A DNA stretch of 64,000 nt, taken from the NCBI RefSeq assembly GCF_004000435.1, contig NZ_RBVZ01000004.1, positions 1-64,000 on the forward strand, in the 5' to 3' direction. Shown one piece after another: positions 44,966 through 53,560 of the stretch. The translations under genes were made by a program, and so were the position numbers. Within the stretch, counting starts at the first letter, position 1. The number at the start of each line of letters is the position of its first letter. Origin of the DNA: Alexandriicola marinus (GTDB taxonomy: Bacteria > Pseudomonadota > Alphaproteobacteria > Rhodobacterales > Rhodobacteraceae). A model generated the notes under the pieces. That model was not told the DNA's origin. It was given only the letters and a program-made list of their open reading frames with translations, and did no database searches.

Positions 44966-45769
44966 TCAGGCCTCCACCACGATGCGGCCACCAAAGGCCG
45001 GTCTGTCGTCAAAAGTGCCGATGCTGGCGATCTCTTCCTCGGATGGCGCCTCGCATGACCATTTCCGCGAGGGCACCCAGCCACAATCCCGCTTCAGCAG
45101 CGCACCGTATTCGGCCCGTTTCAGCGCCGCGATCGACGGATCGATCACCGGCACGCCCAGTTCCTGTTCCATGTGGTGGTGAAAGCCCACCTCCATCGTA
45201 CAGCCAAGGATCAGGGATTCGGCGTAATCTTCTTCCACGGCCTTGCGCCCGGCCGTCATCAGGCAATGGGCGGTGCGGTCGTGATCCTCCTGAAACTCGG
45301 TCACGCCAAGTTCGACGTGATAGAAACCAGCCAGCCTGTCGCGGTGGCCGTGGTCATGGACGGTCGATTGCATCTGGTGGACCCATTTGCGCCGTCCCAC
45401 GATCACGCCGAACCGGTTCGACAGGCTTGCAGCGATCTCGCATGACGCCACACAGGGCGCGGTGACGATCATCTCGCCCGAGACCTCGCGCGCCTCGAGA
45501 AGGCCCGTGTCGTAGAAACATCCGATGGCCAGCGCGTCGAAACCTTCCCGCGCCGCCGCGCGCGCGGCGCGAATGATCCCGGCTGTCACCATGCCCTCGT
45601 AGCTGCGAAACTCTATATTGGTGAACAGCCCGATCTCGTCGGGCAGCGAGGTGACATGCACCTCCGTGCCCGGCAGTTTCACATCGCGTGCCATGTCGGC
45701 AAACAGATCGTCATGGCCGTCGCGATGGGCGACGGGACTGAGGTACATGATCTTGATCGGGTCGCGCAT
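44966..45769 (-). CDS. Asp/Glu/hydantoin racemase family protein
   Basis: 267 residues with the pseudo-symmetric fold of cofactor-independent racemases. The two catalytic cysteines are C84 (DALAIGCFYDTG) and C190 (LILGCTMEVGF). The family includes hydantoin racemases, maleate isomerases and aspartate racemases. In an operon with HyuA and HyuB a role in interconverting hydantoin or amino-acid enantiomers is likely, but not proven. Located three bases after the first hydantoinase B gene. Confidence 0.85.
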   Translation of the reverse strand: MRDPIKIMYLSPVAHRDGHDDLFADMARDVKLPGTEVHVTSLPDEIGLFTNIEFRSYEGMVTAGIIRAARAAAREGFDALAIGCFYDTGLLEAREVSGEMIVTAPCVASCEIAASLSNRFGVIVGRRKWVHQMQSTVHDHGHRDRLAGFYHVELGVTEFQEDHDRTAHCLMTAGRKAVEEDYAESLILGCTMEVGFHHHMEQELGVPVIDPSIAALKRAEYGALLKRDCGWVPSRKWSCEAPSEEEIASIGTFDDRPAFGGRIVVEA

Positions 45770-45772
45770 GTC

Positions 45773-47419
45773 TCAGACCTCCACGCCGTGAATGTCGCGC
45801 GCCCGTTCGGCGCTCAGGATGCCGTCCTTCACGTCACGCTTCACCGCCTCCGGGTCGCGCGCTTTGGGGTCGCCATAGCCGGCCCCGCAGGAGGTGACGA
45901 CGCGGATCACGTCATCGGTCGTCAGGCCCAGACCCGAGACGAAACTGTAGCGTTCCGTCTCTCCGTTCTTGATCACCTCGACATAATTGCCGGAACCTTC
46001 CTCGGCCCCTTCGAGCCCCCATGGCTTGATCCGCGATCTGGTATAGCCCGCCGTCAGAAACCCGTTTTGCGTGCGGATGCGGTATTCAAGGACGAGCCCC
46101 CTCCCGCCCGAGAACTGACCCTCGCCGCCCGGTTCGGTATTCAGTGCCATGCGGTCGACGAACAGCCCGTTTCGCGCCTCCGAGATTTCGGCGGGGGTGT
46201 TGTAGGTTTCCCCGTGGAAGCCGCTGAAGATGCAGGGGTTTCCGTCGCGCCCCTCCCATGCGCCCCAGCCGCCGATCTGGGGCTCGATGATGGTGTATTG
46301 GCGGCCCGTGTCGGGATGGATGCCCCCGATGAACGTGCCACAGATGGAACTGAAATGCCCGGCGGGCAGCCGTTCGGGGATATGCGGCGCGAGGCAGCGC
46401 CAGATCAGGTCATAGACGCGCACCTCGGTCTCGAAATAGAACCCAATCGCCGCGGGCTCCTGCGCATGAAAGATCGACCCTTCCCGCGTCAGCACCTTCA
46501 GCGGCCGGAACGAGCCGTCATTGGCCGGGCTGTCGGGGTCCGTCAGCGCCTTGAACACCATCTGCGCGCAGACCATCGTGCCGTCGCGGCTGGTGTTGGT
46601 GGGGCCCACGTCCTGATCGGGATTGTCGCGCAGGTCGACAAGGAATTCGGTGTCGGTGATCGTGATCTTGACGTTGAAGATCCGGCCGTCGTCCTGCTCC
46701 TCGTCGAGCTCGAACGTGCCCTTGGGCAGGTTGGCAAGCTCGGCCAGCGCTGTCTTTTCCCCGAATTCCATGAAGCTTTGCATGGCCCGGATAAAGGTAT
46801 CGGCCCCGTATTTCGTGGCCAGACCCTCGAGCCGCCGCGCGCCCACCCGGACGCTCGCGATCGCGGCCCAGACGTCGCCCAGAAGGAAATCGGGCATCCG
46901 GCTGTTGCAGGTGATGATGTCCATCACGGCCTGATCCGTCTCGCCTTCGCGGATCAGCTTGACCGCCGGCAGGCGCAGACCTTCCTGGAAGATCTCGGTG
47001 GCCTCGCCCGAAAGTGAGCCCGGCGCCATGCCGCCCACGTCCGAGTTATGGGCGATATTGGCCGTCCAGGCGATCAGCCGCCCGTCGACGAAGACCGGCA
47101 TCGCCAGAACAAGGTCGTTGAGGTGGGTGACACCGCCATACCACGGATCGTTGGTGATGAAGACGTCGCCGGGGCGGATATCCTCGTGTTTCGACAGGAT
47201 GAACTGCACCGACTTGTCGAGCACGCCGATGAAGGCCGGGATACCCGCGCCCGAAGAGGCGATCCGCCCTTCGGCATCGGTGATGCCCGTCCCCATGTCG
47301 AGCACCTCGTAAATGATCGACGACATCGCCGTCTTGCGCATTGCGGCGAACATCTCGTCGGCGGCGGCCTGAAGCGAATTCTGGATGATCTCCAGCGTGA
47401 TGGGATCGTTCTGGCTCAT
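45773..47419 (-). CDS. Hydantoinase B/oxoprolinase family protein, first copy
   Basis: 548-residue HyuB-type subunit of an ATP-dependent cyclic-amide hydrolase. Conserved blocks: EMFAAMRKTAMSSIIYEVLD, GDVFITNDPWYGGVTHLND, and IIEPQIGGWGAWEGRDG. The ATG overlaps the HyuA stop (ATGA), so A and B are made together. Substrates of such complexes include N-methylhydantoin, 5-oxoproline, acetone and other ketones by carboxylation; the pairing with a racemase favours a hydantoin-like ring. Confidence 0.92.
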   Translation of the reverse strand: MSQNDPITLEIIQNSLQAAADEMFAAMRKTAMSSIIYEVLDMGTGITDAEGRIASSGAGIPAFIGVLDKSVQFILSKHEDIRPGDVFITNDPWYGGVTHLNDLVLAMPVFVDGRLIAWTANIAHNSDVGGMAPGSLSGEATEIFQEGLRLPAVKLIREGETDQAVMDIITCNSRMPDFLLGDVWAAIASVRVGARRLEGLATKYGADTFIRAMQSFMEFGEKTALAELANLPKGTFELDEEQDDGRIFNVKITITDTEFLVDLRDNPDQDVGPTNTSRDGTMVCAQMVFKALTDPDSPANDGSFRPLKVLTREGSIFHAQEPAAIGFYFETEVRVYDLIWRCLAPHIPERLPAGHFSSICGTFIGGIHPDTGRQYTIIEPQIGGWGAWEGRDGNPCIFSGFHGETYNTPAEISEARNGLFVDRMALNTEPGGEGQFSGGRGLVLEYRIRTQNGFLTAGYTRSRIKPWGLEGAEEGSGNYVEVIKNGETERYSFVSGLGLTTDDVIRVVTSCGAGYGDPKARDPEAVKRDVKDGILSAERARDIHGVEV

Positions 47420-49494
47420 GACCGCTGCTCCCCGATTTCGATATGGATGTTGCGATAGGCGTCGATCGACACGCGGTTGCCCGGGTGGATCACCACCGTC
47501 GAGCCCGAATCCTCGATGATCGCGGGCCCGGTGAAGGACATGCCGGGCAGGAGTTTCTCCCCGTCGTAGATGTCCGCCTCGTGCGTTCCCTCGAGCGCGT
47601 AGTCGACATCTCGCTGCCCCTTGAGCGCGTCCGACGCCGGCGCGTCGGTCAGCTCTTCGGGCTTCATCGTCAGCTTGCCGACCTCGGCGCGGGCGACAAG
47701 ATGGATGCCCACCATCTCGACCGGCGCAGAGAGGCGATAGGTGTATTCCCGCTCATAGGCTGCGTGGAAATCCTCGGCGATACGGTCAAGCTTGCCGTCC
47801 GTCACCTCGCCTTCGATCAGAACCTCGGTCGTGTGTTCCTGGTTCTGGTAGCGGAACTTGCCATAGCGCAGGAACGTGACACGCCCCGGATCGACGCCTT
47901 CCTCGGCAAAGGTGGCCCGCGCCTTGGCCTCGGCCTCGGCAAAGACGCCCTCGATCAGCGCGCCCGCTCCTTCGGTCAGGTCGGCCAGCTGGGTGACGAA
48001 GTAATCGCGCCGCAGGTCCGACATCATCATGCCCCAGGCCGAAAAGACCGAGGCCGCGGCAGGCACCACGACCTTCTTGACCTGCAATTCCTGGCCCAGC
48101 GCCACACCGTGCATCGCACCCCCGCCGCCAAAGGCCAGAAGCGTGAAATCGCGGGTGTCGTGGCCACGGTTCAGCGACACCAGCTTGAGCGCGTTGACCA
48201 TGTTGTTGTTGGCGATCCGGATGATCCCGCGGGCGGCCTCGTCGGTCGAGACGCCCAGCTTCTCACCCACCGCCGAAAGGGCCTTTTCGGCGGATGCGAT
48301 ATCGGCCTCCACCTCGCCGCCGCAGAAATAGTCGCGGTTGATCCGGCCAAGCCAGAGGTTGGCATCGGTGGTGGTTGCCTCTGTTCCGCCCTTGCCATAG
48401 GCGGCCGGGCCGGGCACGGCGCCCGCGGATTGTGGGCCCACATGCAGCTTGCCGAAATCATCGACCCAGGCGATCGAGCCGCCGCCATTGCCGATTTCCA
48501 CCAGGTCCACGACGGGCACCATGATCGGGTAGCCCGCCGATTTGCGGCTCCGCTCGATCCAGTAGTCGGTCATGATCCGAACCTCGCCGCCCTCGACCAG
48601 CGAACATTTCGCCGTCGTCCCGCCGATATCGAGGGCAAGGATATCGGGCTCCCCGATCAGCTTGCCCAGCTCGGCCGCGCCCCAGAACCCCGAGGCAGGG
48701 CCGCTTTCGACCATGGTGATCGGCACGGCCGACGTGGCGGCAAGGCTGTCGACCCCGCAATTCGACTGCATGATATAGGGCGACTTGGTAAAGCCCTGCG
48801 CCTTGAGCCCGTCATCCAGCTTGCCTAGGTAGCGGGCGGCGACCGGCTGCACATAGGCGGACAGAACAGCGGTGTTCGAACGTTCGTATTCGCGCCATTC
48901 TCGGGTGATCTGATGGCTCGCGACGACCGAGACCTCGGGCCAGAGCCGGGCCACCTCGGCCAGCAGGGCCTCTTCGTGGGCGGTATTGGCATAGGAATGC
49001 AGCAGGCTGATCGCGACCGCCTGCACGCCTTCGGCGCGGAACCCGTCAAGGATCGCCGCCACCCCGGACAGGTCGAGAGCTGCGCGCTCTTCGCCCATAT
49101 AGGTCATGCGACCGGGCACTTCGGCACGCAGGTGGCGCGGCACGAAGGGTTCGGGCTTCTCGTAATGCAGGTTGAAGAAATCGGGCCGGTTGCCGCGGGC
49201 GATTTCCAGCGTGTCGCGGAAGCCCTCGGTGGTGATCAGGCCGACCTTGACGCCCTTGCGTTCGGTCAGGGCGTTGATGACGACGGTCGTGCCGTGGGCG
49301 AGGAAATCGACCTCGGACGGGTCGATCCCACCCTTTGCCAGCACGTTCAGAACGCCCGTTTCGAAATCCGGTGGCGTGGTGTCCGACTTGGCGGTGATGA
49401 TGCGCATCGTGCCATCGGCCGCGGTCTCGAAGGCCACGAGATCGGTGAAGGTTCCCCCCACATCGGTTGCGACCCGGCGTGTGATTTCGGCCAT
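47416..49494 (-). CDS. Hydantoinase A/oxoprolinase family protein
   Basis: 692-residue HyuA-type ATP-binding subunit. The N-terminal actin-like phosphate loop is RVATDVGGTFTDLVAFE, followed by HGTTVVINALTERKG, and LALDIGGTTAKCSLVEGG in the second half. The ATPase activates the ring carbonyl by phosphorylation, after which HyuB hydrolyses it. The size is typical (680-720). It is one base downstream of the GAF gene and overlaps HyuB. Acetone carboxylase beta is an alternative family name, but no gamma subunit is present. Confidence 0.93.
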   Translation of the reverse strand: MAEITRRVATDVGGTFTDLVAFETAADGTMRIITAKSDTTPPDFETGVLNVLAKGGIDPSEVDFLAHGTTVVINALTERKGVKVGLITTEGFRDTLEIARGNRPDFFNLHYEKPEPFVPRHLRAEVPGRMTYMGEERAALDLSGVAAILDGFRAEGVQAVAISLLHSYANTAHEEALLAEVARLWPEVSVVASHQITREWREYERSNTAVLSAYVQPVAARYLGKLDDGLKAQGFTKSPYIMQSNCGVDSLAATSAVPITMVESGPASGFWGAAELGKLIGEPDILALDIGGTTAKCSLVEGGEVRIMTDYWIERSRKSAGYPIMVPVVDLVEIGNGGGSIAWVDDFGKLHVGPQSAGAVPGPAAYGKGGTEATTTDANLWLGRINRDYFCGGEVEADIASAEKALSAVGEKLGVSTDEAARGIIRIANNNMVNALKLVSLNRGHDTRDFTLLAFGGGGAMHGVALGQELQVKKVVVPAAASVFSAWGMMMSDLRRDYFVTQLADLTEGAGALIEGVFAEAEAKARATFAEEGVDPGRVTFLRYGKFRYQNQEHTTEVLIEGEVTDGKLDRIAEDFHAAYEREYTYRLSAPVEMVGIHLVARAEVGKLTMKPEELTDAPASDALKGQRDVDYALEGTHEADIYDGEKLLPGMSFTGPAIIEDSGSTVVIHPGNRVSIDAYRNIHIEIGEQRS

Positions 49495-49495
49495 G

Positions 49496-49978
49496 TCAGT
49501 CCTCCTTCTTCAGGGATTGCGCCAGCAGGAACACCGCGGCCCCCGGCAGTTTGAGCGTCTCGGCGGCGGCGACGCGTTCAGGCGTGAAATGCCCCGCCAC
49601 GTTCAGGCAATTGAGCGTGCCCAGAAGCCTGCCGCCCGCAAAGACGGGCAGGTTCAGGCAGCTTTCGCAGCCAAGGCTCCGGATCAGTTCGTGATCGCCA
49701 AAGACCTCGGCGATCTCTTCGATGGAATTCGCGACGAATGTCTCGTGCCGGCCTTGCACGGTATCAGACCATTTGCCCGGCGGCATCGGTTTTTCGCCGC
49801 TCGCGGGATAGGCGTCGGGCATGTTTGAATAAGTCCGCCTGGCCACGCCGCGCTCCGGGTCGAGTTCCATCAGCGTGAACAGGATGATGCCGATCGTGTC
49901 ATCGACCAGCGCCTCGAGCGCCGTGTAGGCGGCCTCGGGCTGGTTCTGTCCGGCAATGGCCTGTGCAAGATCTCTCAT
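49496..49978 (-). CDS. GAF domain protein
   Basis: 160-residue stand-alone GAF domain (residues about 15-150: IGIILFTLMELDPERGVARRTYSNMP, LGCESCLNLPVFAGGRLLGTLNCLN). Such single GAF proteins occur in free methionine sulfoxide reductases and in hydantoinase operons. The usual fRMsr cysteine trio is not all evident: C125 and C128-like positions occur in LGCESC only. So it may bind a small ligand, perhaps the transported compound. It is coupled to the ATPase gene upstream (stop and start overlap by four bases). Confidence 0.82.
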   Translation of the reverse strand: MRDLAQAIAGQNQPEAAYTALEALVDDTIGIILFTLMELDPERGVARRTYSNMPDAYPASGEKPMPPGKWSDTVQGRHETFVANSIEEIAEVFGDHELIRSLGCESCLNLPVFAGGRLLGTLNCLNVAGHFTPERVAAAETLKLPGAAVFLLAQSLKKED

Positions 49979-50772
49979 GTGCCCTCCGCAAGGCTGTTTC
50001 TGAGTGAAAGCTCATCGTCGTCCACCACCGGGACCGCCGAAATCAGGCTTCGGGTGTAGGGATCACGCGGGTTGGTGAAGATGGCCTCGGTCGTGCCCGT
50101 CTCGACCAGTTGCCCGGATTTGAAGACGGCGACCCGGTCGGCCACGTTGCGCACGACGGCAAGGTCATGGGTAATGAACACATAGGTAAGGCCCCGGCTG
50201 ACGCGCAGATCATTCAAGAGCCGCAGCACCCGCGCCTGCACCAGAACATCAAGCGCCGATGTGGGTTCGTCCAGCACGACAATACGCGGGTCGCAGGCCA
50301 GCGCCCGCGCAATGCCGACGCGCTGCCTCTGCCCGCCCGACAGCGACGACGGCGCGCGCTTGCGCATCGCCGGCGGCAGACCGACGGCATCGAGCGCCTC
50401 TTCGACGACGCGCCAGCGCCCGGACCGATCCCCGATCCCGTAGGTATCGAGACCCAGCCGGATCGACGCCCCGATCGTGCGCTTGGGGTTGAGCGACGAC
50501 AGCGGGTTCTGCTGAACCAGCTGGATCGCGCGGCGATGGTCCGGCAGGCGTCGGGACGGCAGATCGGCCCCGTCAAAACGGAGCCGCCCGGAACTCGGCG
50601 CAAGGATGCCGAGAATCATGTTGGCCAGCGTCGTCTTGCCCGAACCGCTTTCGCCCACCACGGCCAGGCATTCGCCCTGCGCCACCGACAGCGACACGTC
50701 ACGCACCGCATGAACAGGCCCATGATCGGTATGAAACGTCTTCGAGACGTTCTGCACCTCCAGAAGGCTCAT
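49975..50772 (-). CDS. Dipeptide-type ABC transporter ATPase (DppF-like)
   Basis: 265 residues, shorter than usual OppF because the C-terminal oligopeptide domain is missing. Walker A GESGSGKT, Q-loop LVQQNPLSSLNP, signature LSGGQRQR, Walker B IVVLDEP and the ITHDLAVV switch are intact. Its ATG overlaps the stop of the upstream ATPase by four bases. It is the second ATP-binding subunit of the hydantoin-cluster importer. Confidence 0.9.
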   Translation of the reverse strand: MSLLEVQNVSKTFHTDHGPVHAVRDVSLSVAQGECLAVVGESGSGKTTLANMILGILAPSSGRLRFDGADLPSRRLPDHRRAIQLVQQNPLSSLNPKRTIGASIRLGLDTYGIGDRSGRWRVVEEALDAVGLPPAMRKRAPSSLSGGQRQRVGIARALACDPRIVVLDEPTSALDVLVQARVLRLLNDLRVSRGLTYVFITHDLAVVRNVADRVAVFKSGQLVETGTTEAIFTNPRDPYTRSLISAVPVVDDDELSLRNSLAEGT

Positions 50773-51641
50773 GCCGCGTCCTCCTCGTGCCGGATCAGGG
50801 GGGCGAGGAAGTCCTCGCTCACCTCGGGCACGTCCGGAAGGCCGCCCCCTGTGATGCGCGGCACCGCGTCCATCAGAGCGCGGGTATAGGCGTGGCGCGG
50901 ATCGGCAAAGATCGCGGCCGCGGGCCCCTCTTCGACGATACGCCCACGGTAGATGACATAGAGCCTGTCGGCGAATTCGCGCACGACGCCCAGATTGTGC
51001 GAAATGAACAGGACAGAGGTGCCGTGATCATCGACCAGTTCGCGCATCAGGTGCAGGGTCTGCGCCTGAACCGAGACATCGAGCGCCGTGCCCGGCTCGT
51101 CCGCAAGCAGCAGCTTCGGCCTGTTGGCCAGCGCCATCGCGATCATCACCCGCTGGTTCATCCCGCCCGACAGCTGGAACGGATAGGCCGCCAGCACCCG
51201 CGCGGGATCGGGGATCGACACCTCGGCCAGCATCTGCGTCGCGCGCGCATCCGATGCCGCGCGCCCGATGCCCGGATCGCGCCGGCCCAGAACTTCGCGG
51301 AACTGCCGCCCGATGGTGAAGGTCGGGTTCAGAGACGAGGTCGGGTCCTGAAAGATCATCGACATCTCGGTGCCGCGCAGCGCGGCGCGCTGACGGGCCG
51401 ACATGGCCCCGATATCGCGCCCGTCGAATTCGACGGCGCCCCTGATCCGGGCCGTCCGCGTTTCCTGCAAGAGGCCCAGAACGATCCGCGCGGTCACCGA
51501 CTTGCCGGACCCGCTTTCGCCCACGAGGGCCACCTTCTGGCCCTGTTCGATCCGCAGCGAAATGCCGTGAAGCACTTCGGACAGGCCGCCATAGCCCTTG
51601 AACGACAGGTGCAGGTCGCGAATGTCGAGAACCGGGCTCAT
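50769..51641 (-). CDS. Dipeptide-type ABC transporter ATPase (DppD-like)
   Basis: 290 residues. Walker [10 protein letters not shown]-loop [12 protein letters not shown], signature LSGGMNQR, Walker [13 protein letters not shown]. The signature carries MN where QQ/RQ is usual. The C-terminal oligopeptide motif is absent, as in its partner, giving a compact transporter compared with the operon at 6126-8647. Four-base overlaps on both sides show tight coupling. Confidence 0.9.
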   Translation of the reverse strand: MSPVLDIRDLHLSFKGYGGLSEVLHGISLRIEQGQKVALVGESGSGKSVTARIVLGLLQETRTARIRGAVEFDGRDIGAMSARQRAALRGTEMSMIFQDPTSSLNPTFTIGRQFREVLGRRDPGIGRAASDARATQMLAEVSIPDPARVLAAYPFQLSGGMNQRVMIAMALANRPKLLLADEPGTALDVSVQAQTLHLMRELVDDHGTSVLFISHNLGVVREFADRLYVIYRGRIVEEGPAAAIFADPRHAYTRALMDAVPRITGGGLPDVPEVSEDFLAPLIRHEEDAA

Positions 51642-52471
51642 TCGTCGACCCCCAGTATCTCACGCAGGCCATCACCCAGCAGGTTGAAGCCGAAGACGAC
51701 CAGTAGGATCGCGAGGCCGGGGAACACGGTCAGCCACCAGCTGTCGGGCAGATAGCGCGCACCTTCAGCCACCATGGAGCCAAGATCCGGCGTCGGCGGC
51801 TGAACGCCAAGCCCGAGGAACGACAGCGACGATGCGATGATGATCACGAAGCCCATGTCGAGCGTCATCTTGGTCAGGATCGCGGGCAGGCAATTGGGCA
51901 GGATCTCGCGAAACGCGATGTGAAAGCTCGAGGCGCCGATCACCTCGGCGGCCAGCACATAGCCCTCTTCGCGTTCGCTCCGCGCGATGGAATAGACCAG
52001 CCGCGCATACCACGGCCACCACATCACCGTGACGGCCAGCATCGCGTTGGTCAGCGTCGGTTCCAGCACGCCCATCATGGCGATGGCCAGAACCAGCGGC
52101 GGGATCGACAGGAACACATCGACCAGACGCATCAGGATCGTCTCGACCCAGCCGCCCATATACCCCGCCAGAAGCCCCACGATCGTGCCCACCGGCGGCG
52201 CGATGGCAAGAACCACGAGCCCGAGGCCCAGCGAAATCTGGTAAGCATAGAGGATCCGGCTGAAGATATCGCGCCCCACGAGATCCGTGCCCATCCAGTT
52301 CTGCGCCGAGGGCGGGCGGTTGTTGTTGAGGAAATCGACCACCGCGCCGTTGTGGGTCGGGTATGGCGCGATCCACGGCGCAAAGACGGCGGCAAAGACG
52401 ATCAGCACCACGAGGATGAACCCGATCAGCGACAGCGGATTGGCCGCGAGGATGCGGAACGCCCGGATCAT
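51638..52471 (-). CDS. Dipeptide-type ABC transporter permease (DppC-like)
   Basis: 277-residue permease. It starts MIRAFRILAANPLSLIGFIL with the first membrane segment at once, shows MGTDLVGRDIFSRILYAYQ, and has the EAA loop (EREEGYVLAAEVIGASSFHIAFREILPN). ATG 52471 overlaps the previous stop (ATGA); an upstream in-frame extension of 57 residues is low-complexity and discarded. It is the partner of the adjacent permease in the hydantoin-cluster importer. Confidence 0.9.
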   Translation of the reverse strand: MIRAFRILAANPLSLIGFILVVLIVFAAVFAPWIAPYPTHNGAVVDFLNNNRPPSAQNWMGTDLVGRDIFSRILYAYQISLGLGLVVLAIAPPVGTIVGLLAGYMGGWVETILMRLVDVFLSIPPLVLAIAMMGVLEPTLTNAMLAVTVMWWPWYARLVYSIARSEREEGYVLAAEVIGASSFHIAFREILPNCLPAILTKMTLDMGFVIIIASSLSFLGLGVQPPTPDLGSMVAEGARYLPDSWWLTVFPGLAILLVVFGFNLLGDGLREILGVDE

Positions 52472-53496
52472 GACGCGGCTCTCGTCGAATGGCGGATGCG
52501 CGGGTTGAGAAACGCGATCAGCAGATCGACGATGATGTTCACGATCAGGAAGGTCAGCGCGATGATCAGGACGGTGCCCATGATCGCGTTGAGATCCTTT
52601 CGCAGGATCACCGCCACGCCGTATCGCGACAGGCCCGGCCATGCAAAGACCGCCTCAACGAGGAAGGCATTGCCCAGCATCGCCGCGAAATCGAGGCCGA
52701 TGATCGTGAGCGACGGGATGATCGAGGGCTTGAACGCATAGGTCCGCGCGATGCGGCTGGGGAAGAACCCGTAGGCCTGCGCCATCTCGATATAGGGTTT
52801 CTCATAAGTCTCGACCATGTTGGCGCGGGTCAGACGCGCGGCCTGCCCGATCCCCGACAGCGACAGCGCAACGGCGGGCAGAACAAGGTGATGCCACGCG
52901 TTCCAGAATGCCGGCCAGTTCCCGGCAAGTGCCGTGTCGATCGTCATGAAGCCGGTGACGCGCTCGATCTCGTAGATGTCCTTGATCCGGCCCGCGATCG
53001 GGAAGAACGGCAGGTAATAGGCAAAGATCAGCATGAGGATCACGGCCCAGACGAAACTGGGCGCCGAGACCGTCAGCAGCGACAGAACCCGCACGAGGTG
53101 ATCGGGCCAGCGGCCCCGATACCGCGCGGCCAGAATGCCCAGGGGCAGCCCCACGGCCACCATGATGAGCCCCGCGAGGAACACCAGTTCCAGCGTCGCG
53201 GGCAGGAATTGCGCGATATCCGTCGTCACGGGGCGGTTGGTATAAAGCGAGGTGCCCAGATCGCCGCGCGCCAGATCGCGCAGGAAGAACCCGTATTGAA
53301 CCGGGATCGGCTCATCGAGATGCATCTCCGCCCGGATACGCTCCACCTGCTCGGCCGTCGCGTTGGGGCCCAGCGCAATACGCGCCGGATCGCCCGGAAT
53401 GATCCGGGCAATCGCGAAGATCAGCATCGAGACGCCGATCAGGACGACAAAGGAAATCCCGAGCCGTCTGAGCAGCAATCGCAGGACGGGTGACAT
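52468..53496 (-). CDS. Dipeptide-type ABC transporter permease (DppB-like)
   Basis: 342 residues, about six membrane segments (first: GISFVVLIGVSMLIFAIARI), periplasmic region ending DLARGDLGTSLYTNRPV, and EAA loop (KPYIEMAQAYGFFPSRIARTYAFKPSIIP). The length is normal. It is separated from the binding-protein gene by 64 bases containing a strong GC hairpin. The ribosome site before ATG 53496 is weak. Confidence 0.9.
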   Translation of the reverse strand: MSPVLRLLLRRLGISFVVLIGVSMLIFAIARIIPGDPARIALGPNATAEQVERIRAEMHLDEPIPVQYGFFLRDLARGDLGTSLYTNRPVTTDIAQFLPATLELVFLAGLIMVAVGLPLGILAARYRGRWPDHLVRVLSLLTVSAPSFVWAVILMLIFAYYLPFFPIAGRIKDIYEIERVTGFMTIDTALAGNWPAFWNAWHHLVLPAVALSLSGIGQAARLTRANMVETYEKPYIEMAQAYGFFPSRIARTYAFKPSIIPSLTIIGLDFAAMLGNAFLVEAVFAWPGLSRYGVAVILRKDLNAIMGTVLIIALTFLIVNIIVDLLIAFLNPRIRHSTRAAS

Positions 53497-53522
53497 GATC
53501 TGGTATCCGGTTGGATCAGGGC

Positions 53523-53549
53523 GGGCCGGGCGGAGAAACCGCCCGGTCC
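53523..53549 (-). promoter_or_regulatory. Intercistronic hairpin between binding-protein and permease genes
   Basis: 11-base arms (GGGCCGGGCGG and CCGCCCGGTCC, one mismatch) around AGAAA. There is no U-tract on the minus strand. Third example in this window of a strong stem at a binding-protein/permease junction. Confidence 0.7.
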
Positions 53550-53560
53550 TGTCTTTCCGA

